A stretch of DNA of 64,000 bases, taken from the NCBI RefSeq assembly GCF_900182615.1, contig NZ_FXTE01000011.1:44957-108956 (forward strand), given 5' to 3'. This document shows, piece after piece, positions 16,203 through 24,894 of this stretch; the first letter of the stretch is position 1; each line of letters begins with the position of its first letter. Origin of the DNA: Ruegeria faecimaris (lineage in GTDB: Bacteria > Pseudomonadota > Alphaproteobacteria > Rhodobacterales > Rhodobacteraceae). Under the pieces are notes generated by a model. It was not told the origin of the DNA, did no database searches, and saw only the letters and a program-made list of their open reading frames with translations. The translations under genes were made by a program, and so were the position numbers.

Positions 16203-19156
16203 CCCAATCCAACCGTTTGAATGGCGGCCTGATCAACCGCGGAAAGCCACTGAACTTTAATTTCGATGGGCGTGCCTATCAGGGGTATGAGGGCGACACG
16301 CTTGCGTCTGCCCTGATGGCCAATGGCGTGCGTTTTCTGGGTCGATCGTTCAAGTATCACCGTCCGCGTGGTATCTTCACCGCTGGTTCCGAGGAGCCAA
16401 ACGCGCTGGTCGAATTGCGCAGTGGAGCCCGGCAGGAACCAAACACACGCGCTACAGTAGCGGAGCTGTACGAAGGGCTGGTTGCTTGCTCACAGAACTA
16501 CAAGGGCAGCTTACGTTACGACCTGCTTGCCCTGAACGATTTGTTCTCGGATATTCTGAGCGCCGGTTTCTATTACAAGACGTTCATGTGGCCGGCGGCT
16601 TTCTGGGAGAAAGTCTATGAACCCATCATCCGCTCAGCTGCAGGCCTTGGTCGCCTGTCTGGGGAAGATGACCCGGATGAATATGAAAAGGGCTTTCTCC
16701 ATTGCGATCTGCTGGTGATTGGGGGTGGGCCCGCTGGCCTGATGGCAGCACTGACCGCGGGCCGTGCAGGCGCAAACGTCATCCTCGCGGATGAAGATTG
16801 CCGTTTTGGCGGGCGCCTGAACGTCGAACAGGAAGATGTCGGCGGAAAGCCTGCGGTCGAATGGGTTGAGCAGGCTGTGGCCGAGCTAACCGCGATGGAC
16901 AATGTGCGCATGATGCCGCGAAGCACGGCGATGGGGGCCTTTGACCACGGGATTTACGGTGTGGTCGAGCGGGTGCAGGACCATCTGCACACCCCTGTGG
17001 AAGGCAAGCCGCGGCAGACATTGTGGCGGGTATATTCCAAGCGCGCGATCCTTTGTGCCGGGGCAACCGAGCGTCCAATTGTTTTTCCGGACAACGACCG
17101 TCCGGGGGTGATGCTGGCAGGATCGATGCGGGCCTATGCCAACCGCTGGGCTGCGACGCCCGCGCGGATGGTGGCGGTCTTCACCAACAATGATGATGGC
17201 CATCGCACTGCGGTAGACCTGATGGCAAAAGGTGTTGATGTCACAGTTATCGTCGATGCCCGGCTGGATGCGCCGACACTGACGGGTGTGCGACTGATCA
17301 GTGGCGCGCATGTTATCGGCACCAAGGGGCGGCATGGCCTGAGCAGCATCCGGGTCCGTCAAGCGGATGGCCGCGAGGAAACGCTAGCCTGTGGCGCCCT
17401 GGGTGTGTCTGGCGGCTGGAATCCCAACGTCCACCTGACCTGCCACCAGGGCGGCCGGCCTGTCTGGAATGAGAGTATTGCAGCTTTCGTTCCCGACCAG
17501 AACATCCCAGTTGGCATGTCGGTGGCGGGGGCGGCCAAAGGCCTGTTTTCGACTGAAGACGCATTGCGCAGCGGGGCGGAAGAAGCCGTGGCTGCACTGC
17601 AAAGCCTGGGTATCGCCGCCAGCGCATTGAAGCTGCCGCGCGCCGTTAACAGCGCCTATAACCTCCAGCCACTTTACCATGTGCCCCATGGCAAGGGCCG
17701 GGCTTGGCTGGACCTGCAGAACGACGTGACCGTCAAGGACGTTAAGCTGGCACATCAGGAGAACTACCGATCGGTCGAGCATCTCAAACGCTACACTACT
17801 CTCGGCATGGGCACTGACCAGGGCAAGACCGCTAACGTCAATGCTTTGGCAATAATGGCCGAGCTGACCGGCAAATCGATCCCCGAAACGGGAACGACAA
17901 TTTTCCGGCCGCCCTATACACCGGTTGCACTGGGCACAATCGGCGGGCGTACGGTGGGCAAACACTTCCACCCGACGCGCGAAACCCCGACTGACAAATG
18001 GGCCAGGGAACACAATGCGCCCTTTGACACTGCTGGCGACTGGATGCGGGCGCGTTGGTTTCCGCAGCCGGGCGAGACCCATTGGCGCCAGTCCGCTGAC
18101 CGAGAGGCCTGTAACGTGCGCAAGAATGTGGGCATCTGCGATGTGACCACACTGGGAAAAATCGACGTTCAGGGCGCGGATGCCGCGTCATTCCTGAACA
18201 GGGTCTATGCCAATGGATTTGCCAAGCTGGCAGTGGGTAAGGTGCGCTATGGCATCATGCTGCGCGAAGATGGCGCCTGTTACGATGACGGCACCGCTGC
18301 ACGATTGGCGGAAGAACACTTCGTCATCACGACCACAACAGCCAATGCCGGGGCGGTTCTGAGAAACATGGAATTTGCCCGTCAATGCCTGTGGCCGGAC
18401 ATGGACGTGCAGCTGATCTCAACCACCGAGGCCTGGGCGCAGTTTGCTGTTGCCGGACCGAAATCGCGCGAACTGCTGCAGAGGATTGTGGATTCCGAGT
18501 TTGATATCTCAAACGAGGCATTCCCGTTCATGGCCTGCGATTCCGTGACGCTGTGCGGCGGCCTGAGGGCACGTCTGTTTCGGATCTCATTCTCGGGCGA
18601 GCTGGCCTACGAGCTGGCTGTTCCCACCCGTTATGGTGATGCGCTGTGGCGCCGAATGCTAGAGTTGGGGCAAGATCTTGGAGTAGCTCCCTATGGTCTT
18701 GAGGCGCTCGACATCATGCGCATTGAGAAAGGCCACCCGACGGGTCGCGAACTCGACGGCAGGGCCACCGCACTGATGCTGGGTATGGGGCGCATGGTAT
18801 CCCGCAAAAAAGACAGCATCGGCAGTACACTGGACCAGCGGGAGGGGCTGACTGATCCCAATGGATTGCGCCTTGTCGGCCTGAAGCCCGTGAACCAAAG
18901 CGAAGTGATAACCGCCGGTTCCCAGTTGGTGAATGAAACTGCGCCTGTTCATATCGACAGCGAACAGGGGCATGTGACATCAGCCTGTATCTCGCCACAT
19001 CTGGGGCACTCCATCGGAATGGCCTTTCTCAAAGGCGGTGATCAGCGCATGGGCGAGATTATCCGCGTAGTCGATCCCGTGCGGGGAACCGATGTAAAGG
19101 CTCAGGTCATTCCCACACATTTCTTTGACCCGGAAGGAGGGCGCCTGCGTGCTTGA
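16199..19156 (+). CDS. soxA: Sarcosine oxidase subunit alpha
   Basis: 985 residues, full length. Order: an N-terminal 2Fe-2S-ferredoxin-like domain (FNFDGRAYQGYEGDTLASAL, FKYHRPRGIFTAGSEEPNA), a nucleotide-binding domain with VIGGGPAGLMAALTAGRAGA near residue 180, and a C-terminal GcvT-like tetrahydrofolate domain from about residue 600 (REACNVRKNVGICDVTTLGK, RISFSGELAYELAVP). It binds NAD+ and folate in the oxidase complex and passes the methyl carbon to tetrahydrofolate. It overlaps soxD by 4 bp and soxG by 8 bp, so the complex is made from one coupled message. Confidence 0.96.
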   Translation: MTQSNRLNGGLINRGKPLNFNFDGRAYQGYEGDTLASALMANGVRFLGRSFKYHRPRGIFTAGSEEPNALVELRSGARQEPNTRATVAELYEGLVACSQNYKGSLRYDLLALNDLFSDILSAGFYYKTFMWPAAFWEKVYEPIIRSAAGLGRLSGEDDPDEYEKGFLHCDLLVIGGGPAGLMAALTAGRAGANVILADEDCRFGGRLNVEQEDVGGKPAVEWVEQAVAELTAMDNVRMMPRSTAMGAFDHGIYGVVERVQDHLHTPVEGKPRQTLWRVYSKRAILCAGATERPIVFPDNDRPGVMLAGSMRAYANRWAATPARMVAVFTNNDDGHRTAVDLMAKGVDVTVIVDARLDAPTLTGVRLISGAHVIGTKGRHGLSSIRVRQADGREETLACGALGVSGGWNPNVHLTCHQGGRPVWNESIAAFVPDQNIPVGMSVAGAAKGLFSTEDALRSGAEEAVAALQSLGIAASALKLPRAVNSAYNLQPLYHVPHGKGRAWLDLQNDVTVKDVKLAHQENYRSVEHLKRYTTLGMGTDQGKTANVNALAIMAELTGKSIPETGTTIFRPPYTPVALGTIGGRTVGKHFHPTRETPTDKWAREHNAPFDTAGDWMRARWFPQPGETHWRQSADREACNVRKNVGICDVTTLGKIDVQGADAASFLNRVYANGFAKLAVGKVRYGIMLREDGACYDDGTAARLAEEHFVITTTTANAGAVLRNMEFARQCLWPDMDVQLISTTEAWAQFAVAGPKSRELLQRIVDSEFDISNEAFPFMACDSVTLCGGLRARLFRISFSGELAYELAVPTRYGDALWRRMLELGQDLGVAPYGLEALDIMRIEKGHPTGRELDGRATALMLGMGRMVSRKKDSIGSTLDQREGLTDPNGLRLVGLKPVNQSEVITAGSQLVNETAPVHIDSEQGHVTSACISPHLGHSIGMAFLKGGDQRMGEIIRVVDPVRGTDVKAQVIPTHFFDPEGGRLRA

Positions 19157-19712
19157 TCTTCAATCCATCACCCCGCTTTGGGGAGAAACGCCGCGTGTCG
19201 ACCGATTCAATGGGCTGACAATCACTGAGGTTCCGAACCGGGCGCTTGCCTCGCTTGCATTGCGTAGGGGGCGCGAAGACGAAGGCCGGAAAGCGGCCGA
19301 GGCCATGCTGGGATTAGCTTTGCCTGCGGTCGGGAAGCACGCCGCAGCGGGCTCATACGCGGCTAGCTGGTTTGCGCAGGATCAGTGGCTGATCTCCGCA
19401 GAAATCCCGGAGCATGAACTTATGTCCTACCAACTCGCGGATGCCGTGGAGGGCCTAGCCTCGGTAACAGAGCAAACAGACGGCTGGTGCCGTTTTGATC
19501 TGGAGGGTGCGTGCCGGGGTGTGTTTGAACGTTTGAGCGGCGTCAATCTGGCTGCGATGGAGCCCGGGAGCGCCACACGCGCGCTGCTGGAGCACCTTAG
19601 CTGTGTGATCATCTGCTTTGAAACTGCCAGCCACTACGCGGTTCTTGGCCCGCGCTCTTACGCGCGCTCTCTGCACCATGCTTTGGAGACTGCCGCCCGT
19701 TCGGCCCTTTGA
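19149..19712 (+). CDS. soxG: Sarcosine oxidase subunit gamma
   Basis: 187 residues from GTG 19149, which lies within the end of soxA with GGAGG at 19135-19139 (GAAGGAGG); the longer frame from 19125 is unlikely. A C-terminal segment resembling gamma subunits and GcvT folds is readable (DAVEGLASVTEQTDGWCRFDLEG and TASHYAVLGPRSYARSLHHAL). It completes the heterotetramer. It is the last intact gene of the sox operon; the following start codon is cut off after four codons. Confidence 0.93.
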   Translation: MLDLQSITPLWGETPRVDRFNGLTITEVPNRALASLALRRGREDEGRKAAEAMLGLALPAVGKHAAAGSYAASWFAQDQWLISAEIPEHELMSYQLADAVEGLASVTEQTDGWCRFDLEGACRGVFERLSGVNLAAMEPGSATRALLEHLSCVIICFETASHYAVLGPRSYARSLHHALETAARSAL

Positions 19713-20349
19713 AATATCGGCTTACTTTCTGAACTAACCCGCCGCTACTGCGACCGCGGCGGAACCACGTACAGGAGACTTCCCATGACAACTGCTTGAT
19801 CTTTTGGCCCTAGGTACCAAAGCTTAGGGTTAACCACGCAGTTGTCCAGTTTCGGCTTCGTCCGCGACTTGTGAATTCCACGTGTGATTCTCGCTGCAGC
19901 CTGTATGAATGACCGTTGCTTCCGCTGCATAGCGGCACCGAACTTGTTGCTCACTTGGCATTCCTGACGCTGCGAGTGCAAGCAGCGAGAAAATCCAAGG
20001 AACAGGTTGGGCTCCAAGCCCGGTTTCGCTGCCGGTGACACGAACTACGGCTGCTGAACTGCGAATGACTGCGTATCGAACCAAACGGCGTAGAATCAAG
20101 AGTATGGCCCTGGTGGCGAACGCCCGCTCCAGTGAGGTCTGAAGGCCGACGCATTCTGCACTGGCATTCGACGGCTCCGAGCCCATGGCGGACCTTTTTT
20201 CCCTTACGACCACCGACAATAGGTAAGGTCGGAAGCGCTCGTTCATTGCGCCATTCATTCCAGCGTGCCATCTGTTGGTGCCGCGACGATTTCGGATGGC
20301 CTCTGCCTACGGTCTGTCGCTTCATAGTTTTGCAAGTGCAGGAGTGATC
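19713..20349. other. Gene-free stretch after soxG, with a truncated gene start
   Basis: No complete gene is supportable. AGGAGA followed by ATG ACA ACT GCT TGA at 19785-19799 looks like the beginning of a further operon gene whose body has been lost: ribosome site and start intact, stop at codon 5. In related operons a folate gene such as folD or purU often follows sox genes, so that is a possible identity. Downstream, 19800-20330 is degenerate, with stops in every frame and no coding pattern, and resembles the decayed spacer DNA common in roseobacter plasmids. Confidence 0.5.
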
Positions 20350-20805
20350 ATGACGTTTTATGACCGCAAAGACGCCGCCGCCGTCTTTATCCTGCGCCTA
20401 GGGCTCGTGTGGTTCATGTTTCTCTGGGCCGTCCACAAGATCATTACGCCCCAGCAATATCAAAACTTGGCCAAGAATATCGACGGGGTCGAGATGTCCT
20501 TTTCCCAGATATACGCCGTGGGATGCGTTCAAATTGCACTTTGTTTGCTGGCAGCTCTGGGCGTTTTTCGCGTTTTCAGCTATGGCGGTCTTGCGGCGAT
20601 GCATTTCTTTACCATCACCCGACAATGGGAGCGATACCTAGATCCCTTTGCTCTGAACGACCGCGGCTTTCCAATCAACCGAAACCCAGTGATCGCTCTT
20701 GCGGCGATGGCCGCGTTCGTCGCGCTTCTGCTCCTGATTCACCGCGATCACTTCAGCATCGGAGGCTGGCTGCGGCGCCACGCAGGCGCCCGTTGGTGGT
20801 ATTAG
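20350..20805 (+). CDS. Small integral membrane protein (DoxX-like)
   Basis: 151 residues from ATG 20350, preceded by AGGAG at 20340-20344; a longer frame from 20275 has no ribosome site. Four hydrophobic segments are visible (AVFILRLGLVWFMFLWAVHK, IYAVGCVQIALCLLAALGVF, a middle segment near GGLAAMHFFTI and VIALAAMAAFVALLLLIH). Size and four-helix layout resemble DoxX/DoxD-type membrane proteins, but no diagnostic motif was identified. It stands alone between two gene-free stretches. Confidence 0.65.
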   Translation: MTFYDRKDAAAVFILRLGLVWFMFLWAVHKIITPQQYQNLAKNIDGVEMSFSQIYAVGCVQIALCLLAALGVFRVFSYGGLAAMHFFTITRQWERYLDPFALNDRGFPINRNPVIALAAMAAFVALLLLIHRDHFSIGGWLRRHAGARWWY

Positions 20806-21192
20806 GATCTGACTTCTAGAAAAGGTAACCGCCCCGTAAAACCATCCATTTGGCGAGATTGAGGGCGTGCCGAGATCGGCTTTGTCCGCCACCTTTGAGT
20901 TCGAGTGCGAACACTTGCTGCGGCCAGCACGAACAACCGGTCCGGCCGCCATGTGGCGGCGCTGAAATTCTTGCATCTGCGACGAATTTCCTACCGCGAG
21001 CGCACGCAGCGAGAATTCAACACTTCTGCTGTGCGCGTGAAGTGGTTGTTCTCTGCACGTAGGATCAATGGCGGCTACGGCTCTTAAAGCATGCGATAGA
21101 TGTGCCTAGCGACATGCAAGCGTTAAAGATTACCCGATGAGAAAAGCCGCCTGCTGGCGGCCTTTCCTTCCTTCGCAGATTGTTTCTGGACA
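20806..21192. other. Gene-free stretch
   Basis: No supportable gene. Short frames on the plus strand (60-70 codons) have Arg/Ser-rich, non-protein-like translations. The sequence resembles the degenerate spacer at 19800-20330 and separates the left arm from the conjugation backbone. Confidence 0.5.
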
Positions 21193-21444
21193 CTATGGCA
21201 GCCATTGCTTATCGCCATCAGTGAGGCCGTACCACTGAAGCTCTACAGTTCTTTGATATCTCGCATCAACTCGTTGGTGAGCCTTGTGAAGTAGTTCTAC
21301 ACTGCCCGTCTCAACTAAAATCCGGCCCACTCGTGATACCACCGAAGACCCGGGGAGTTTCTTGTTGTCCTCAGTCTGGGCATCTATCATCTGCGCGCCT
21401 CGGTTGATTTCCGCAACGTGCTTGTTCAGCTCGATTTCATTCAT
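21193..21444 (-). CDS. Hypothetical 83-residue protein
   Basis: Starts MNEIELNKHVAEINRGAQMI, predicted helical and charged, with no signal peptide or membrane segment. No family recognised. It ends QWYGLTDGDKQWLP. It lies 3 bp downstream of the Pmp3-family gene in the same direction, so the two are probably co-transcribed. The length, orientation and normal amino-acid composition support it being real. Confidence 0.55.
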   Translation of the reverse strand: MNEIELNKHVAEINRGAQMIDAQTEDNKKLPGSSVVSRVGRILVETGSVELLHKAHQRVDARYQRTVELQWYGLTDGDKQWLP

Positions 21445-21447
21445 TTT

Positions 21448-21642
21448 TTACACCTTATCCTTGGTCGCTGCTTTAATTTTCTTGTCTGTGTTGTACTGAC
21501 TCAGCGAGTACACGGCCCAAATAGCGGCCGGAATCCAGCCAATAAGCGTCAATTGCAGGAGCAGGCAGAAAAAGCCCTGAAATGGTCGCCGGATCGTGAA
21601 GAACACGACGAAGGGCAGCACAATCGCTAAAATTAATCTCAT
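21448..21642 (-). CDS. YqaE/Pmp3 family membrane protein
   Basis: 64 residues with two hydrophobic segments, MRLILAIVLPFVVFFTI and LLLQLTLIGWIPAAIWAVYS, matching the Pmp3/YqaE pattern of a first helix with a proline, a short loop and a 'LT.LGWIP...HA.Y' second helix. These small proteins sit in the cytoplasmic membrane and are linked to salt or membrane-potential stress. The charged C-terminal tail (NTDKKIKAATKDKV) is a little longer than typical. It is followed on the same strand by the 83-residue hypothetical gene. Confidence 0.8.
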   Translation of the reverse strand: MRLILAIVLPFVVFFTIRRPFQGFFCLLLQLTLIGWIPAAIWAVYSLSQYNTDKKIKAATKDKV

Positions 21643-21716
21643 CTCTAATAACCTTTAGTTTGTTAGACCGCTGTAATGCCACATATGGGATTAAACAGAG
21701 ATTTAGATAAACTGCA

Positions 21717-21733
21717 CCCCCGTCAAGCGGGGG
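21717..21733 (-). terminator. Hairpin at the end of virD4
   Basis: On the minus strand CCCCCG, a 5-nt loop containing the virD4 stop codon, and CGGGGG form a 6-bp GC stem. The downstream stretch TGCAGTTTATC is only weakly T-rich, so termination is possible but not strong. Confidence 0.4.
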
Positions 21734-23615
21734 CGCTGCTGCCTGGTCGCGTGGTTCTCATCTTATCCATCGCCATATCTTTCGCTGACCGGCTTTTTCG
21801 TTTCGCTACGGTGCGCTGCGCATCAAAAGCAGCCTGAAGTTCCTGATCTTTTTCCGAAACCTCTTTCACCGGTGCAGAGGCCGGTTTCGCATCAGCCAGC
21901 GCCTTTGCTGTGTCTCTGGCTTGCTCTGCAGCCAGATCGAGGTGGGTTCCTTTGATCTTCGGACTTTCACCACCCAAGAACTGCATGAAATAGGGATCTT
22001 CAAAGTACCGGATTTTGTTTGCAATCACCGGCATCCTGCCTTCGCGGATCAGCACAACCTCATTTTCAGGCAATCGGCCAACGTGTTCCGGCCGGAGCAG
22101 GCGAATGCCTTCCTCGCGTTCCGATATGCTGCCCATTTCCATTTTGCCGAGCGCCCGAGACTTCGACTTGCTCATAACTGTTTTGTCCCCGATGGACCTG
22201 GACACATGTTCACGCACCTCAGAGTCCTCGGAGGCCGCAAACATCTGCGTTCCGGCGTTTGCCAGCATCGCCCGTACACCTTCATGCCCATAGATGTCCT
22301 GCAGGCGTGACAGCGTTTGAGAAATCACGATGATCCGACCGCCGAACGATCGCATGGTGTCATACGCCTCAACGACGCGCTCAAGGTGGCCGAGACGCTG
22401 AAACTCATCGAGCAGCATCAAAACCTTGAACGGCTCATCTGGGCCCGGTTCGTGGGTTTCGATTGTGTTCACCAGATCGAGGAAGAACAGGCGAATGAGT
22501 GTCCGGAACTCTTTGACCTTTTTCCCCGGCACAGAAAAGTAGATCGAGGTGGGGCGCCGACGCAGATCCTCAAAGTTGATGTCATTGCCCTGCGTAGCTC
22601 TTGCTACAGAAGGGTTGCGCCAGAGCTGAAGGCCGGAGTTGTTCATAACCGAAATCGTTGACCGCAGGATTTTGGATTCTTCGGCTGCAAGATTCAGAAA
22701 CTCATCTGCTGCCCGGGCATAGCCCACTTCTTCGGCCATCTTTTCGTAATCCTTTTGCTTGGTCGTTTTGACCAGGCGCAGGATCTCGGAAATGTACGGA
22801 CGGTTCCGCTTGATTGCCAACATCGCCATTGCGCAGAACATGCCCTCGACGCCGCCCAAAAAGCCCTGAGCGGACGAGCTGGGCGTGTCGAACATCTGCG
22901 TTGCGACCTGAATTACTTCTTCCCAACGCCGATCCAGATTGTCTGCGCGAGCTGCGCGCCTCAGCGGGTTATAGCTATGGCTTTTTTCTGGGTTCTCAGG
23001 GTCGAACACAAAGACCTCATCCCCCATTGCTGCCCGCCGTGCGCCGGTCGCTTGGAATATCTCGCCTTTGATGTCCAGAACAACGCAGGAGCCGTTGAAA
23101 CGCAGAATGTTGGGGATCACAAAGCCGCTTGTTTTACCCGAGCCAGACGGAGCAATGAACATCGCATGTGGTTTCTGTACGCTTGGACCGGGCTTATAGA
23201 AAATCGCGTTCTTCTCTTTTGGTGGGCCGAACTTGGCAAAAACGATTTCACTGTCCAGCTTAGATTTCAGCTTCAGCGGTGCCGCGTATCCTTCTGTCAC
23301 GAGCTGAGGCGCTTTCGCAAAAACGGCATCCCCGTATTTGGTCGAGGGGCCGCGCAGAGCAGCGGCCACAAACGCAAATGTCAGAACGCAGACGGCCACA
23401 ACAGCCACAAGCCCGATGACCTGTTGTTCTTCTGCAGGCCGTGCCATGAACTTTTCCGGTATCGCCCAGATGTCCAGCCCCCGGAAGCCTTTCGTGTTGA
23501 GGTATTCGATAACCAGACCGACTACCAACACCGCACAGGCCGAAGTAGCGATAAAGCCCATTGTGCCGGCTATCGCTACCTTCTTGCCTTTTGGGAGATC
23601 CTGAAACTCAGCCAT
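21723..23615 (-). CDS. virD4: Type IV secretion coupling protein VirD4/TraG
   Basis: 630 residues. Two N-terminal membrane helices (about residues 14-38 and 65-87) anchor a cytoplasmic hexameric ATPase. Walker A APSGSGKT at residues 155-162, Walker B-like KVLMLLDEFQRLG. It couples a relaxosome or protein substrate to the VirB channel. The C-terminal tail (about 90 residues, Ala/Lys/Glu-rich) is disordered. The start overlaps the stop of the small DUF4177-type gene. No relaxase gene lies in the window, so the substrate-processing part must be elsewhere or absent. Confidence 0.95.
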   Translation of the reverse strand: MAEFQDLPKGKKVAIAGTMGFIATSACAVLVVGLVIEYLNTKGFRGLDIWAIPEKFMARPAEEQQVIGLVAVVAVCVLTFAFVAAALRGPSTKYGDAVFAKAPQLVTEGYAAPLKLKSKLDSEIVFAKFGPPKEKNAIFYKPGPSVQKPHAMFIAPSGSGKTSGFVIPNILRFNGSCVVLDIKGEIFQATGARRAAMGDEVFVFDPENPEKSHSYNPLRRAARADNLDRRWEEVIQVATQMFDTPSSSAQGFLGGVEGMFCAMAMLAIKRNRPYISEILRLVKTTKQKDYEKMAEEVGYARAADEFLNLAAEESKILRSTISVMNNSGLQLWRNPSVARATQGNDINFEDLRRRPTSIYFSVPGKKVKEFRTLIRLFFLDLVNTIETHEPGPDEPFKVLMLLDEFQRLGHLERVVEAYDTMRSFGGRIIVISQTLSRLQDIYGHEGVRAMLANAGTQMFAASEDSEVREHVSRSIGDKTVMSKSKSRALGKMEMGSISEREEGIRLLRPEHVGRLPENEVVLIREGRMPVIANKIRYFEDPYFMQFLGGESPKIKGTHLDLAAEQARDTAKALADAKPASAPVKEVSEKDQELQAAFDAQRTVAKRKSRSAKDMAMDKMRTTRPGSSAPA

Positions 23616-23766
23616 CCGTCAGCTCGCGTTTAAAGAAACACACGATACCAAACTCGGCAGGCACGACGCCGACCATCTCCCAACCGTCTTGCCCAAGCTC
23701 CGCAAACTTCACGCTTGCTTTTTCCTCTACCCGCATCAAGACATTACGATACTCAAATTTTTTCAT
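23608..23766 (-). CDS. DUF4177-like small protein within the T4SS operon
   Basis: 52 residues, with AAGGAG just before the ATG at 23766. The pattern FEYRNVLM near the N-terminus, then FAELGQDGWEMVGVVP, and a final VCFFKRE strand matches the DUF4177 'Y.....LN.LG..GWE.V.V......F.KR' fold. The stop overlaps the virD4 start by 8 bp, so the two are coupled. Function is unknown; tight placement between virB11 and virD4 suggests it belongs to the secretion operon. Confidence 0.72.
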   Translation of the reverse strand: MKKFEYRNVLMRVEEKASVKFAELGQDGWEMVGVVPAEFGIVCFFKRELTDG

Positions 23767-23778
23767 TCTATTTCTCCT

Positions 23779-24792
23779 TCAGATAAGTTGGTCAGCGGTC
23801 ATCAAGGGCGGGAAAATCACGCCGTTGACCTTCCGCTCGTCTCCGATTTTCTTCATGTGAACGATCATGTGAATGGTGGCTCTAATGTCATCAACCACCT
23901 CTGACTTTTGGACAGTCGGAGATCCGCGCCGCACCATTTTGCTCATCCGTCCGATGGCATCGACAGGTGAGTTTGCGTGCATGGTGCAGACAGATCCGTC
24001 ATGGCCGGTGTTCACCAGTTCGAGGAACATATTCGCGTCGTCGCCTCGGATTTCACCGCAAACCAGCCGATCAGGCCGGAGGCGTAGCGCAGATTCAAGC
24101 AGCTTGGTTGGGGATCGAGGCCCGTTGTCCTCGGAACGATCAGCAAGCAAGCCCACGAAGTTCGGCTGCTCGATGTCCAACTCTGCCACTTCCTCAATTG
24201 TCACGATCCGTTCGCCTGGATCGGCGCGCTTCATCATCGCATTCAAAACAGTTGTTTTGCCCGACGATGTACCGCCAGCAATAATCACGTTCCATTTGCT
24301 CTGCATCGCGAGGTCGCCCAACTCGTCAAAGCTCATTGTTCCGGCAGCGAGAGCCTGCCGCGCATTCCCGAGCGCGCTGTGATCGTTGTTTTCTGCCAAT
24401 GCGGCCTCTTTGCTGGCAAAGCTGAACGCGCCCAGGTCAACGCTTTTCACGCGGAGCAGGCGGATCGCAACGGACCCCACGCCGGTTGTCGCAGGTGGGA
24501 TAACAACCTGCACCCGAGCTTTGCCCTCCCTTGTCGGGACATTGGCCGTCGCAATCGGCTTCTTTTCTCCGAAAGTTACGTCGCTGAACCCAGCCACACA
24601 CCGCCCGATATTGCCAACATCATCCTTGGTCAGAGTGATGTTTGTCTTGGTCATGTGGGTTGTGCCCATTTCCTCAACCCAGACCGTTCCGTCTGGGTTT
24701 ACGGAAATTTCGCTCAGGTTTTCGTCATGTAACAGATGCTCGATCTGTTCGGTGTAGTATTCCAGAAGGCCATTGCCGTTTCGCCCGCTCAT
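23779..24792 (-). CDS. virB11: Type IV secretion ATPase VirB11
   Basis: 337 residues. Walker A GGTSSGKT at about residues 173-180, the CGEIRGDDANMFLE Walker B region and the GHDGSVCTMHANSP His box are typical of the hexameric VirB11 traffic ATPases that power pilus assembly and substrate transfer from the cytoplasmic side of the inner membrane. The gene is preceded by a strong intrinsic-terminator-like hairpin, so it may be expressed at a lower level than the upstream channel genes or from its own promoter. Confidence 0.95.
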   Translation of the reverse strand: MSGRNGNGLLEYYTEQIEHLLHDENLSEISVNPDGTVWVEEMGTTHMTKTNITLTKDDVGNIGRCVAGFSDVTFGEKKPIATANVPTREGKARVQVVIPPATTGVGSVAIRLLRVKSVDLGAFSFASKEAALAENNDHSALGNARQALAAGTMSFDELGDLAMQSKWNVIIAGGTSSGKTTVLNAMMKRADPGERIVTIEEVAELDIEQPNFVGLLADRSEDNGPRSPTKLLESALRLRPDRLVCGEIRGDDANMFLELVNTGHDGSVCTMHANSPVDAIGRMSKMVRRGSPTVQKSEVVDDIRATIHMIVHMKKIGDERKVNGVIFPPLMTADQLI

Positions 24793-24815
24793 ATTTTTTC
24801 CTTGTTATTGGCGTC

Positions 24816-24856
24816 AAAAAAGGCCGCTACCGCAATCAATTGTGCGGGGAGCGGCC
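24816..24856 (-). terminator. Strong terminator-like hairpin between virB10 and virB11
   Basis: On the minus strand GGCCGCT (24856-24850) pairs with AGCGGCC (24828-24822) and the inner CCGCA with TGCGG, closing a short loop. Six T follow immediately (24821-24816). This is a textbook Rho-independent terminator geometry placed inside the T4SS operon. Confidence 0.7.
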
Positions 24857-24894
24857 GGAAAGGCCGACGATACGGCCGCCTCAATGGTTCTGTC

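Noticed and set aside
22755..23633. 292-codon plus-strand ORF
   Set aside because: Antisense to virD4, Cys/Arg/His-rich with no domain pattern.
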